In this document: piece after piece, positions 1 through 8,349 of the stretch
Layout: every line of letters starts with the position of its first letter
How positions within the stretch are numbered: position 1 is the first letter of the stretch
Source: Hyphomicrobiales bacterium
Lineage (GTDB): Bacteria > Pseudomonadota > Alphaproteobacteria > Rhodospirillales > JACKKN01
Direction: 5' to 3'
DNA: 56,029 nucleotides
Assembly: GCA_024236415.1 (NCBI GenBank)
Contig: JACKKN010000020.1
Coordinates: forward strand, 1 to 56,029
Translations under genes and position numbers: made by a program
Notes under the pieces: model-generated
Databases searched by the model: none
The model's input: the letters and a program-made list of their open reading frames with translations, nothing else
Told to the model about the DNA's origin: nothing

Positions 1-1
1 C

Positions 2-814
2 GTGGCCGACGCCCAGGTCATGCGCCGGGCACTGTCCTATGCCTCGACCTTCGACCTGCTGATCATCCAGCACCCCGAGGAGCCGAGCCTGGCCAAGGGC
101 GGCGCCATGAACACGGGCGAGACCGCCACCCGCCTGGGCCTGCCCGGCATCCCGCCCGAGGCCGAGGTGATCATGATCGAGCGTGACCTGCGCCTGGTGG
201 AGATGACCGGCGGGCGGCTGCACATCGGCCATGTCTCCACCGCCGCGGCGGTGGACGTGATCCGCGCCGCCAAGGCCCGCGGCCAGCGCGTCACCTGCGA
301 TACGGCGCCGCCCTACTTCGCCCTCAACGAGACCGCGGTCGGCGATTACCGCACGTTCTCCAAGCTGTCACCGCCCCTGCGTGCCGAGTCGGACCGCCTG
401 GCCATCGTCGCCGGCCTGCAGGACGGCACCATCGACGCCATCGCCTCCGACCACGCGCCCCAGGACGAGGACGCCAAGCGCCTGCCCTTCGAACAGGCGG
501 CCTTCGGCGGCGTCGGCCTGGAAACCCTGCTGCCCATCACGCTGGGCCTGTTCCACAACGGCCAGATGTCGCTGATCGAGGCCCTGCGCCTGATCACCCA
601 TGCGCCGGCCAGCCTGCTGGGCCTGGACGCCGGCCGGCTGGAGGCTGGCGCCCCCGCCGACCTGATCGTGTTCGACCCCGACCGCGGCTGGCGGGTGGAC
701 GAGACGTCGCTGCACTCCAAGTCCAAGAACACGCCGTTCGACGGCCACCCGGTCCAGGGCCAGGTCTTGCGGACCGTGGTCGACGGCCGCACCGTGTTCC
801 ACAGGTCGCTGTGA
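2..814 (+). CDS. pyrC: Dihydroorotase, 3' part
   Basis: Dihydroorotase cyclises N-carbamoyl-aspartate to dihydroorotate in pyrimidine synthesis. Only the C-terminal 270 residues are in the window, out of about 430 usual for the type I bacterial enzyme, so the N-terminal HxH metal motif is off the left edge. Visible signatures are HIGHVS, with a metal-ligand histidine, and the late DAIASDHAP block that carries the catalytic Asp. The C-terminal stretch around SKSKNTPFDG is typical of the family. The stop codon overlaps the plsY start as ATGA, so the two are translationally coupled. The pathway partners pyrK and pyrD lie 1.7 kb downstream. The identification is secure; the missing 5' end is only a window effect. 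Confidence 0.95.
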   Translation: MADAQVMRRALSYASTFDLLIIQHPEEPSLAKGGAMNTGETATRLGLPGIPPEAEVIMIERDLRLVEMTGGRLHIGHVSTAAAVDVIRAAKARGQRVTCDTAPPYFALNETAVGDYRTFSKLSPPLRAESDRLAIVAGLQDGTIDAIASDHAPQDEDAKRLPFEQAAFGGVGLETLLPITLGLFHNGQMSLIEALRLITHAPASLLGLDAGRLEAGAPADLIVFDPDRGWRVDETSLHSKSKNTPFDGHPVQGQVLRTVVDGRTVFHRSL

Positions 815-1470
815 TGGACGGCATGGATTTCAACGCCATGACGGTGACGCACCAGCTGGCGGGGCTGCTGGGCTACCTGCTGGGGTCGATCCCCTTCGGC
901 CTGGTGCTGACCCGCCTGGCCGGCCTGGGCGACATCCGCGCCATCGGGTCGGGCAACATCGGCGCCACCAACGTCCTGCGCACGGGCAACAAGGCCCTGG
1001 CCGCGGCGACCCTGCTGCTGGACGGCGGCAAGGGCGCGGTGGCGGCCCTGGCCCTGTGGGCGGCCTGGGGCTACGAGTTCGGCCTGCTGGGCGGCCTGTT
1101 CGCGGTCATCGGCCACAACTTCCCGGTCTGGCTGCGCTTCAAGGGCGGCAAGGGGGTGGCCACCACCCTGGGCGTGCTGCTGGCCATCGCCTGGCCGGTC
1201 GGCATCCTGGCCTGCCTGACCTGGCTGGTCGTGGCGGCGGTGTTCCGGTACTCGTCACTGGCGGCCCTGGTGGCCCTGGCCGCGTCGCCCTTCTACATGG
1301 TCTGGCTGGCGACGCCGCCGGCGGCGGTGGTGGCCGCCCTGCTGGCCCTGCTGGGCTTCGTCCGGCACCACGCCAACATCCGCCGCCTGCTGGCCGGCGA
1401 GGAGCCGAAGATCGGCCAGAAGAAGAAGGCGGACGGGGATGCCGGCGGCGGCGGGACCGACGGTGCCTAG
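814..1470 (+). CDS. plsY: Glycerol-3-phosphate acyltransferase PlsY
   Basis: PlsY is the inner-membrane enzyme that moves an acyl chain from acyl-phosphate to glycerol-3-phosphate, the first step of phospholipid synthesis. The product is about 218 residues with five or so hydrophobic segments. All three family motifs are visible: GSIPFG near the N-terminus, GSGNIGATN, and GHNFPVWLRFKGGKGVATTLG in the middle. The ATG at 814 overlaps the pyrC stop, and a GTG three bases earlier and an ATG at 823 are alternatives. The pyrC-plsY order is common in alphaproteobacteria, where dprA often follows; here a convergent methyltransferase gene lies 7 bp beyond the stop instead. Confidence 0.95.
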   Translation: MDGMDFNAMTVTHQLAGLLGYLLGSIPFGLVLTRLAGLGDIRAIGSGNIGATNVLRTGNKALAAATLLLDGGKGAVAALALWAAWGYEFGLLGGLFAVIGHNFPVWLRFKGGKGVATTLGVLLAIAWPVGILACLTWLVVAAVFRYSSLAALVALAASPFYMVWLATPPAAVVAALLALLGFVRHHANIRRLLAGEEPKIGQKKKADGDAGGGGTDGA

Positions 1471-1477
1471 GGGCGCC

Positions 1478-2233
1478 TCAGCCCGCCCCGCGCGTCAGGA
1501 CCAGGCACCCCTTTTCCGTCATTTCCCGGGACACCGTGAAATCGGGGAACTCGCGGCCGTAGCGGCCGGCGATCTCGCGCTCGCCGGGGCGGTCCGTGTC
1601 GTCCATGAACACGGTGCCGCCGGCCCGCATGCGCGGGAACAGGACCGGCCCGGCCGGGTACCGGACCAGGGGGTCCACCGGCATGGGCGGCCCGTCCACG
1701 ATCAGCAGGTCGATGTCGCCGCCGGGCAGGTCCTCGGTCCCGTACCAGGGCCAGTCGCGGCCACCCAGCCGGACCGGCCGCAGGGGCGCGTCCAGCACCG
1801 TGGCGAAACCGGCGACGCCGTACCGTTCCAGGTCCTCGCGGGTCTTGGCCGCGAACCGGCTGTCGTGCTCCAGGCTGTAGACGTGGCCGCCGCCGTTGAG
1901 CTGCAGGCAGCGGGCCATGACCACCGTGGAAACGCCGGACCCGCACTCCACCACCACCGCCGGCGCCGCGGCGCGGGCGTGGCGCGCGAGCAGCAGCAGG
2001 AAGTCGGGCGACGCCGCCCAGCCGCCGGCTGGCGGCAGGGGCAGGTCGAGATCCAGCTCGGCGTGGAGCAGCGCCAGGAACTGTTCCTGGCGGAACAGGT
2101 TCTCCAGCTTGTTGCCCAGGTTTTCCCGGACCTCCTCCACGGCCATGTGGATCTTGCGGGTTTTGAGGAAGGCCCACGACACCACCGCCGCCATGGCGAG
2201 CAGCGTGGCGAGCACCCAAAATGCACTGTCCAT
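1478..2233 (-). CDS. Membrane-anchored class I SAM-dependent methyltransferase
   Basis: The product is about 251 residues. An N-terminal hydrophobic helix (residues 4-22, WVLATLLAMAAVVSWAFL) is followed by a short coiled segment and then a Rossmann methyltransferase fold of the Methyltransf_24 type. The SAM-binding loop reads VVECGSGVST and the acidic strand reads VYSLEHDSRF. IDLLIVDGPP later in the chain fits motif IV. I chose the ATG at 2233 because it opens the hydrophobic anchor; an upstream extension to 2401 would be Arg-rich and unlike the family. The substrate is unknown, and relatives often occur with surface polysaccharide or lipid genes. The gene is convergent with plsY and divergent from pyrK. 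Confidence 0.7.
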   Translation of the reverse strand: MDSAFWVLATLLAMAAVVSWAFLKTRKIHMAVEEVRENLGNKLENLFRQEQFLALLHAELDLDLPLPPAGGWAASPDFLLLLARHARAAAPAVVVECGSGVSTVVMARCLQLNGGGHVYSLEHDSRFAAKTREDLERYGVAGFATVLDAPLRPVRLGGRDWPWYGTEDLPGGDIDLLIVDGPPMPVDPLVRYPAGPVLFPRMRAGGTVFMDDTDRPGEREIAGRYGREFPDFTVSREMTEKGCLVLTRGAG

Positions 2234-2466
2234 CGGTGCGATTCTCTTTCGGCTCCACCGGCCTCGCGGTGCGAGTCGCGCGGGTACCGATCCCGGGCGC
2301 CTGGCCCCCAAGCTACTTTTGCCTCCGGCACCTGTCCATTGAAAACCGATTTCCGCGCCGCGGCGGGCGGCGGGCGAAAAGCGGTTGAACCCCGCCGGCA
2401 ATGGCGCTACTCCTTCGCCCGACCCCGGCCCCCGGCCGGCCGGGCCGGCGCCAAGGGCTGAGCGAG

Positions 2467-3240
2467 ATGCAGGACCAAACCGTACGGGTCACCGCCAACC
2501 GGGCCATCTCGCCCGATTTCCTGGAAGTCGAGTTCGAATGGCGGCGGGACTTCGGCCTGCCGGCCCCGGGGCAGTTCTTCGAGCTGCGCATCACCGAGAC
2601 CACGGCCCCCCTGCTGCGCCGGCCCTACGCCTTCTCGGGCTACGATCCCGACCGCCAGGTGGCGGCCATGGTCTACCAGGTGCGCGGCCAGTCAACCCAG
2701 ATGCTGGCGCGGCGCGAACCGGGCCAGACGGTGCGGGTCCTGGGTCCGTTGGGCAACGCCTTCGGCCTGGACGGCCGGCCGGAAAAGGTGGTTGCCGTGG
2801 CCGGCGGCGTCGGTCTTGGCCCGATCCTGTTCGCCGCCCGGGACATCGCCGCCGCCGGCAGCGCCGTGCGCGTGGTGGCCGGCTTCCGCACCCGCGACCT
2901 GATCCCCGACCGCGGCCTGTGGCACGGCCTGGAAACCGCCGTCTGCACCGACGACGGGTCCGAGGGTTTCGCCGGCAACGTGGTGGATCACCTGCGGTCC
3001 CTGCCCGCCGCCGACCTGGACGGCGCCCGCCTGCTGGCCTGCGGCCCCATGCCCATGCTGGCCGCCACCCACCGTTTCGCCCAGGAGCGCGGCCTCGTCT
3101 GCGAGGTGTCGGTCGAGGAGATGATGGCCTGCGGCCTGGGGGTCTGCGTCGGCTGCGTGGTCGAGCGCGCCGACGGCGAGATGGTGCGCGTCTGCACCGA
3201 CGGCCCCATCTTCGACAGCGGGGTGTTGGCATGGACCTGA
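2467..3240 (+). CDS. pyrK: Dihydroorotate dehydrogenase B, electron-transfer subunit PyrK
   Basis: This flavin and iron-sulfur subunit passes electrons from the FMN of class 1B PyrD to NAD+. It is about 257 residues long, the usual PyrK length. The order is an FAD-binding barrel with RPYAFSG, an NAD-binding domain with AVAGGVGLGP, and a C-terminal [2Fe-2S] site with cysteines spaced C-x4-C-x2-C-x11-C (MACGLGVCVGC, then VC). ATG 2467 is preferred because it gives MQDQTVRV, a normal PyrK start, and follows a GAG-type ribosome site; the upstream ATG at 2401 adds a Pro/Arg-rich tail. It overlaps the pyrD start by 10 bp, so the subunits are probably translated together. Confidence 0.92.
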   Translation: MQDQTVRVTANRAISPDFLEVEFEWRRDFGLPAPGQFFELRITETTAPLLRRPYAFSGYDPDRQVAAMVYQVRGQSTQMLARREPGQTVRVLGPLGNAFGLDGRPEKVVAVAGGVGLGPILFAARDIAAAGSAVRVVAGFRTRDLIPDRGLWHGLETAVCTDDGSEGFAGNVVDHLRSLPAADLDGARLLACGPMPMLAATHRFAQERGLVCEVSVEEMMACGLGVCVGCVVERADGEMVRVCTDGPIFDSGVLAWT

Positions 3241-4151
3241 GCGTGCGCATCGGCAAGGGGGTTCTGAAGAACCCGGTGGGGGTCGCCTCGGGCACCTTCG
3301 GCTACGGCCAGGAGTTCGCCCAGGTCATGGACCTGGACAAGCTGGGCGCCATCTACACCAAGGCGATCAGCATGGAGCCGCGGCGCGGCAACCCGACGCC
3401 GCGCATCGTCGAGACGCCGTCGGGCATGCTGAACTCCATCGGCCTCGCCAACGTGGGGGTCGAGAAGTTCGTCACCGACAAGATCCCCTTCCTGGCCGGG
3501 CTGGACACGGCGACGGTGGTCAACGTGGTCGGCACCACCATGGACGACTACTGCAACGTGATCAAACGCCTGGACGATATCGACACGGTCTGGGGGTACG
3601 AGATCAACCTGTCGTGCCCCAATGTCGAGGCCGGCGGCATCCAGTTCGGCACCGACGCGGCGATGATCGAGGAGATCACCACCCGGATGCGCGGGGTGAC
3701 CGAGAAGCCGCTGATGGTCAAGCTGTCGCCCAACGTCACCGACATCGCCGAGATGGCGCGCGGCGCCGAGCGCGGCGGCGCCGACGCCGTCACCTGCATC
3801 AACACCCTGGTCGGCATGGTCATCGACACGGCACGGCAGCAGACGGTGATCGCGCGCAAGACCGGCGGCCTGTCGGGCCCGGCCATCCGCCCCATCGGCG
3901 TGCGCATGACCCACGAGGTCAGCCGCGCCATTTCCATCCCCGTGGTCGGCATCGGCGGCATCACCAACACCGACGACGCCCTGCAATACCTGCTGGCCGG
4001 CGCCAAGGCGGTGCAGGTGGGCACCTGGAACTTCGTCGAGCCGGCGGCATCCCAGGACATTGCCGCCGGAATCGCCGACTACATGGCCCGCCACGGGATC
4101 GCGCGCATCGACGACTTCGCCGCCCTGCTGGACCGCCGCAAGGACGGTTAG
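3231..4151 (+). CDS. pyrD: Dihydroorotate dehydrogenase B, catalytic subunit PyrD
   Basis: This FMN enzyme oxidises dihydroorotate to orotate. It is about 306 residues long, normal for class 1. Family signatures are NPVGVASGTFGYG near the N-terminus, GNPTPRIVETPSGMLNSIGL, NLSCPNVEAGG carrying the active-site Cys of class 1 enzymes, and the C-terminal phosphate and FMN-binding GIGGITN and GAKAVQVGT. It lacks the N-terminal membrane-targeting helix of the quinone-linked class 2 enzyme. Pairing with PyrK makes this an NAD+-linked class 1B system, which is less usual in proteobacteria. The start codon lies inside the 3' end of pyrK. Confidence 0.94.
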   Translation: MDLSVRIGKGVLKNPVGVASGTFGYGQEFAQVMDLDKLGAIYTKAISMEPRRGNPTPRIVETPSGMLNSIGLANVGVEKFVTDKIPFLAGLDTATVVNVVGTTMDDYCNVIKRLDDIDTVWGYEINLSCPNVEAGGIQFGTDAAMIEEITTRMRGVTEKPLMVKLSPNVTDIAEMARGAERGGADAVTCINTLVGMVIDTARQQTVIARKTGGLSGPAIRPIGVRMTHEVSRAISIPVVGIGGITNTDDALQYLLAGAKAVQVGTWNFVEPAASQDIAAGIADYMARHGIARIDDFAALLDRRKDG

Positions 4152-4190
4152 GACGCTTCCCGCACCGGTGGTCCGTGGTAGGATGGCGCC

Positions 4191-4607
4191 ATGTCCGACC
4201 TGTCCGCCGTCCTCGCCGCCAACGACGCCTTCTACCGCGCCTTCGCCACCGGCGACTTCGCCGCCATGGACGCCCTGTGGGCGCGGCACAGCCCGGTTGC
4301 CTGCCTGCACCCCGGCTGGGGACCGATCGCCGGCCGGGCCCAGGTCATGGAAACCTGGCGCGCCATCCTGGCCAACAGCGACGGCAACGCGGTCCAATGC
4401 CTGTCGCCCCAGGCCTACCCCCTTGGCGACGCGGCCTTCGTCATCTGCCACGAGAAGCTGCCCCAGGGAAGCCTGGTGGCCACCAACCTGTTCGTGCGCG
4501 AGGGCGACGCCTGGCGCATGGTTCATCACCAGGCCGGCCCCGCGCCGGCACCGAAGCCGGCCCCCGGCAAGCCGATCCACGCGCCCGGCACCCGCACCCT
4601 GCAATAA
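4191..4607 (+). CDS. SnoaL/NTF2-like protein
   Basis: This is a 138-residue cytoplasmic protein with the cone-shaped NTF2-like fold of the SnoaL_3/DUF4440 group. Diagnostic features are the opening helix (NDAFYRAFATGDFAAMDALW), the HPGWGPIAGRAQVMETWRAIL stretch, and a closing beta-hairpin (WRMVHHQAGP). Such proteins may be small hydrolases, isomerases or ligand-binding modules, and nothing here fixes a substrate. It starts 39 bp after pyrD on the same strand and may be read through from it. The C-terminus ends in a Pro/Ala tail after the fold. Confidence 0.75.
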   Translation: MSDLSAVLAANDAFYRAFATGDFAAMDALWARHSPVACLHPGWGPIAGRAQVMETWRAILANSDGNAVQCLSPQAYPLGDAAFVICHEKLPQGSLVATNLFVREGDAWRMVHHQAGPAPAPKPAPGKPIHAPGTRTLQ

Positions 4608-4608
4608 C

Positions 4609-4669
4609 CACATATCTGGTATGGGTATTTGACGCGTCCGCCGCGGCGGACGCGCCCCTATAATATGTG
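4609..4669 (+). promoter_or_regulatory. Nested inverted repeats overlapping a consensus -10 box
   Basis: A perfect 22-bp palindrome lies at 4633-4654 (half-site CGCGTCCGCCG). It is flanked by a second 7-bp inverted repeat, CACATAT at 4609-4615 and ATATGTG at 4663-4669. A perfect TATAAT sits at 4659-4664 and a TTGACG at 4629-4634, but the spacing of 24 bp is too long for a normal sigma-70 promoter. The structure could terminate the upstream unit (it has no T-tract), act as an operator, or form a 5' hairpin. It leads into the small ORF at 4714. Confidence 0.5.
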
Positions 4670-4713
4670 ATGGTAATGGGAGGACTATTCCGCCCATGGA
4701 CAAGGGGGCTGAC

Positions 4714-4971
4714 ATGTTGAATCCGTTCACAATGTCGATGCAGTTGCAGCAGGCCTCCACTGCCGGCGCGTTCTGCATGGCATCGATGATGATCGCCAAC
4801 ACCGTCAAGGTGATGCAGGCGCAACACCAGGTCGTCACCCACGCCTGGACGCCGCACCGGGCCGAGGACGAAACGCTTCATCCGCACTTGGAGCCGGACG
4901 AATCGAGCCCCGACCTGCTGTACCACTACGGACGACGCTCGCACGACGTCGACGTGGAACACATGCGTTGA
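4714..4971 (+). CDS. Small protein of unknown function
   Basis: This is an 85-residue ORF starting MLNPFTMSMQLQQAS. I do not recognise a family. The N-terminal half (about residues 5-40) is a Met/Gln/Ala-rich helix that could be amphipathic; the C-terminal half is acidic and His-rich, ending VDVEHMR. Two starts are possible: ATG 4714 with AAGGGGG five bases upstream, or ATG 4696 with GGGAGGA about eleven bases upstream, adding MDKGAD. Coding is supported by a ribosome site, a consensus -10 upstream and normal GC skew by codon position, but not by homology I can name. The next gene, the RND permease, is convergent. Confidence 0.5.
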   Translation: MLNPFTMSMQLQQASTAGAFCMASMMIANTVKVMQAQHQVVTHAWTPHRAEDETLHPHLEPDESSPDLLYHYGRRSHDVDVEHMR

Positions 4972-5091
4972 TGCCGGCCGCCGCCGCGCGGGAACGCGGG
5001 GGCCGCCGGACCAAACCTGTACTTGAGTGAGCCCGAATCGCGGGAGGGGGGAAGTTGCGTGCTTCCGCCCCTGTGCTGATTCCGGTTCCGG

Positions 5092-8000
5092 CTAGGCCGC
5101 CGCGGCGGTCCCCTTGGTGTCGCCGCCGTCGGCCGCCCCCGTGGCACCCGCCCCTGTTTCCTTGGCGGCCTTGGCCGCCGCCCGCGCCGCCTTGCGGTCG
5201 GCCCGGCGCAGGCGCCGCGCGTGGCGCCAGTCGTGCAGGTTGGCGCGCACCATCAGGGCGCTGGGGGTGACCACCAGGGTCAGCACCGTGGCGAATCCCA
5301 GGCCGAACACGATGGCCGTCGCCAGTTGCGTCCACCACTGGGTGGCCGGCGCGCCCACGGACACGGCGCGGGTGGTGAAATCGATGTTGACCCGGAACAC
5401 CATGGGCATCAGCCCCAGGATGGTGGTGACGGTGGTCAGCATCACCGGGCGCAGGCGCTGGGCGCCGGTGCGCAGGATCGCTTCCATGGCACTGTTGGCC
5501 GTGCCCTTCAGGTGGTCATAGGTGTCGATCAGCACGATGTTGTTGTTGACCACGATGCCGGCCAGGGCGATGACGCCGATGCCGCCCATGACGATGCCGA
5601 ACGGCTGTGCCGTGGCCAGCAGCCCCAGCAGCACGCCCACCGTGGACATGACCACCGCCGACAGGATCAGGAACGCCGAATAGAAGCTGTTGAACTGGGT
5701 CACCAGGATCAGGGCCATGATGAACAGGGCCACGCCGAAGGCCTTGACCAGGAAGGACTGGGCCTTCTTCTGCTCCTCGTCCTCGCCCTTGAAGGTGACC
5801 TCGATGCGCGGGTCCAGGCCGGCCTGGGCCAGCCAGGCGGTCAACTCCTTGACCTTGGTGTCGGCCAGTACGCCGGGGGCCAGGTCGGCCTTGACCGTCA
5901 TCTGGCGCCGGCCGTCGGTGCGGTTGATGGTGCCGACCCGCGGCTTGGCCACGCGCTTGACGAAGTTGTTGATGGGCACCGGCCCGGCCGGGGTCGAGAT
6001 GCGCACGTTGTCCAGCTGCTCGATGGTCCGATATTCGCGCGGATAGCGGGCGCGCAACTCGATCTCGTCGTCGCTGTCGTCGGGGCGGTATTCGCCCAGC
6101 TTGATGCCCGTGGTCACCATCTGGATGGCCCGGCCGATGCTGTTCACGTCGGCGCCGAACTTGGCCGCCTGGGAGCGGTCCACCTTCAGCTCCCAGTCGA
6201 TGCCCGGCAGGGGCCGGCTGTCCTCGACGTTGGTCAGGCCGCCGACCTCTTCGAATCCGTGCAGCACCTTCTCGACCGCCGGGATCAGCAGGTCCGGGAA
6301 GCGCGACGACAGCTGCACCTGCACCGGCTTGCCCACCGGCGGCCCCTGCTCCTCCTCGCGCGGATCGACGTAGATGCCGGCCAGGTCCGACATGGCGGCC
6401 CGGGCCTCCTCCAGGATCACGGCGGCCTTGCGGCGCTTGTCCCATGCCGTCAGCTCGAGCGCGATGGTGCCGATGATGTCCTCGGCCTCCTGGCTCTGCT
6501 TGTCCTTGCCGGTGCGGGCGTAGATGGTCTTGAACTCGCCGTGCCTGGCGTTCAGGGCCAGGATGCGGTCCTCCACCTGGCGCATCAGGGCGTCCTTTTC
6601 CCAGATCGACAGGTTGCCGCGGGCGCGCACCTGCAGCTTGGCGAACTCGGGCTCGACGGCGGGGAAGAACTCCACCCCCTTGCCGAACTTGCCGTAGGCG
6701 ACATAGGACCCGACCAGGATCACCAGCGCCCCGATCAGCACCAGGGACGGGAAGCGCAGGGACGCCTTCAGCAGCTTGACGTAGCCGCCGGTGAAGCCGC
6801 CCAGGGATTCCAGGTTCTCGCCGCTTTCGCCCGCCGCCACGGCGCGCATGGTCTTGGGGTCGGCGGCGCCGGGCTTGCCGATCTTGGACCCCAGGGTGGG
6901 CACGAAGACCAGCGCCATCAGCAGCGACGCCGACAGGGTCGCCAGCAGGGTCAGCGGCAGGTACTTCATGAACTCGCCCACCACCCCGGGCCAGAACAGC
7001 AGCGGGAAGAACGCCGCCAGGGTGGTGGCCGTGGAGGCGATGATGGGCCAGGACATGCGCTTGGCCGCCTGGGCGTAGGCGCGGTGGCGCGGCTCGCCCT
7101 CGGTCATCTTGCGGTCGGCGTACTCGGTCACCACGATGGCCCCGTCCACCAGCATGCCGACGGCCAGGATCAGGCTGAACAGCACCACCATGTTGACGGT
7201 CAGGCCCAGCGAGTACAGCAACAGGATGGCGGTCAGGAACGAGCCCGGGATGGCCACGCCCACCAGCGCCGACGAGCGCATGCCCAGGGCCGCCACCACC
7301 ACCACCATGACCAGGATCACGGCGCTGATGACGTTGTTCTGCAGGTCGGTCAGCATGTTGCGGACCTGGTTCGACTTGTCCTGGGAATAGGACACGGTGA
7401 CCGCGTCGCGCAGTCCCTCGGGCCACGATGTCTGCTCCTGGGCGATCACCTGGCGCACCTTGGCGATGGTGTCGATGATGTTTTCGCCGCTGCGCTTGGA
7501 GACCTCCAGCACCACCGCCGGGTTGCCGTTCAGGCGGGCGAAGCTTTCCGGGTCCTTGAAGGTGCGGCGGATGTCGGCGATGTCGCCCAGGCGCACCACG
7601 GCGTCGCCCGACACCTTCACCGGCTGGCTGATGACGTCGTAGACCGTCTCGTAGAGGCCCGGCACCTTGACCGAGAACCGCCCGTGCCCGGTATCCTGGG
7701 CGCCGGCGGCCACCAGCAGGTTGCTCGACTTGACGGCGGCGATGGCGTCGGCGGGGGTCAGGCCATAGCTTTCCACCCGCACCGGATCGATCAGGATCTC
7801 GACGATCTCGTCGCGGTCGCCGGCGATCTCGGCCTTCAGCACGCTGGAGATGCCTTCGATGTCGTTCTGCAGGTCCCGCGCCAGCCGCACCAGGGTGCGC
7901 TCGGGCACCTGGCCGGACAGGGTCACCGCCAGCACCGGGAACAGGCTGAAGTTGACCTCGTTGACCGTGGGTTCGTCGGTTTCCGCCGGCAGTTCGGGCT

Positions 8001-8349
8001 TGGCCATGTCGACCCGCTCGCGCACGTCGGCCAGGGCGGCGTCGGCGTCGAAGCCGGCCTCGAACTCCAGGATCACGTTGGCGCCGCCCTCGTAGCCCGT
8101 GGATTTCATCTCCTTGACGCCCTCGATGGCGCGCAGTTCCTCCTCCATGGGGCGGATCAGCAGGCGCTCGGCATCCTCGGGCGAGATGCCTTCGTGGGTC
8201 ATGGAGACGTAAATGATGGGGATGTTGATGTCCGGCTCGGATTCCTTGGGAATCTCGACGAAGGCGACGGTCCCGGCGATCAGGATCAGGACCAGGCTGG
8301 CCAGAACCGTGCGCGAGCGGCTGAAGGCGCTGTCGATGACCGACTTCAT
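5092..8349 (-). CDS. RND-family efflux permease (AcrB/HAE1-like)
   Basis: This is a 1085-residue inner-membrane proton-driven exporter. It has the duplicated RND layout: one TM helix, a large periplasmic domain, six helices, then the repeat. The TM4 motif GMLVDGAIVVTEYADR carries the proton-relay Asp; the second Asp of AcrB's DD pair is Gly here. The matching second-half motif is GIVVNNNIVLID. The extreme C-terminus is an Ala/Lys-rich tail of about 40 residues that is probably cytosolic and disordered. Its ATG overlaps the adaptor stop by 4 bp, so it is the last gene of a padR-adaptor-permease operon. No outer-membrane TolC partner is in the window, so the substrate is unknown. Confidence 0.93.
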   Translation of the reverse strand: MKSVIDSAFSRSRTVLASLVLILIAGTVAFVEIPKESEPDINIPIIYVSMTHEGISPEDAERLLIRPMEEELRAIEGVKEMKSTGYEGGANVILEFEAGFDADAALADVRERVDMAKPELPAETDEPTVNEVNFSLFPVLAVTLSGQVPERTLVRLARDLQNDIEGISSVLKAEIAGDRDEIVEILIDPVRVESYGLTPADAIAAVKSSNLLVAAGAQDTGHGRFSVKVPGLYETVYDVISQPVKVSGDAVVRLGDIADIRRTFKDPESFARLNGNPAVVLEVSKRSGENIIDTIAKVRQVIAQEQTSWPEGLRDAVTVSYSQDKSNQVRNMLTDLQNNVISAVILVMVVVVAALGMRSSALVGVAIPGSFLTAILLLYSLGLTVNMVVLFSLILAVGMLVDGAIVVTEYADRKMTEGEPRHRAYAQAAKRMSWPIIASTATTLAAFFPLLFWPGVVGEFMKYLPLTLLATLSASLLMALVFVPTLGSKIGKPGAADPKTMRAVAAGESGENLESLGGFTGGYVKLLKASLRFPSLVLIGALVILVGSYVAYGKFGKGVEFFPAVEPEFAKLQVRARGNLSIWEKDALMRQVEDRILALNARHGEFKTIYARTGKDKQSQEAEDIIGTIALELTAWDKRRKAAVILEEARAAMSDLAGIYVDPREEEQGPPVGKPVQVQLSSRFPDLLIPAVEKVLHGFEEVGGLTNVEDSRPLPGIDWELKVDRSQAAKFGADVNSIGRAIQMVTTGIKLGEYRPDDSDDEIELRARYPREYRTIEQLDNVRISTPAGPVPINNFVKRVAKPRVGTINRTDGRRQMTVKADLAPGVLADTKVKELTAWLAQAGLDPRIEVTFKGEDEEQKKAQSFLVKAFGVALFIMALILVTQFNSFYSAFLILSAVVMSTVGVLLGLLATAQPFGIVMGGIGVIALAGIVVNNNIVLIDTYDHLKGTANSAMEAILRTGAQRLRPVMLTTVTTILGLMPMVFRVNIDFTTRAVSVGAPATQWWTQLATAIVFGLGFATVLTLVVTPSALMVRANLHDWRHARRLRRADRKAARAAAKAAKETGAGATGAADGGDTKGTAAAA

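Noticed and set aside
2385..4151. A possible fusion protein of 588 residues ending in PyrD
   Set aside because: The first 280 residues are a frame-shifted reading of pyrK (Pro/Arg/Gly-rich). PyrD has its own ATG at 3231.
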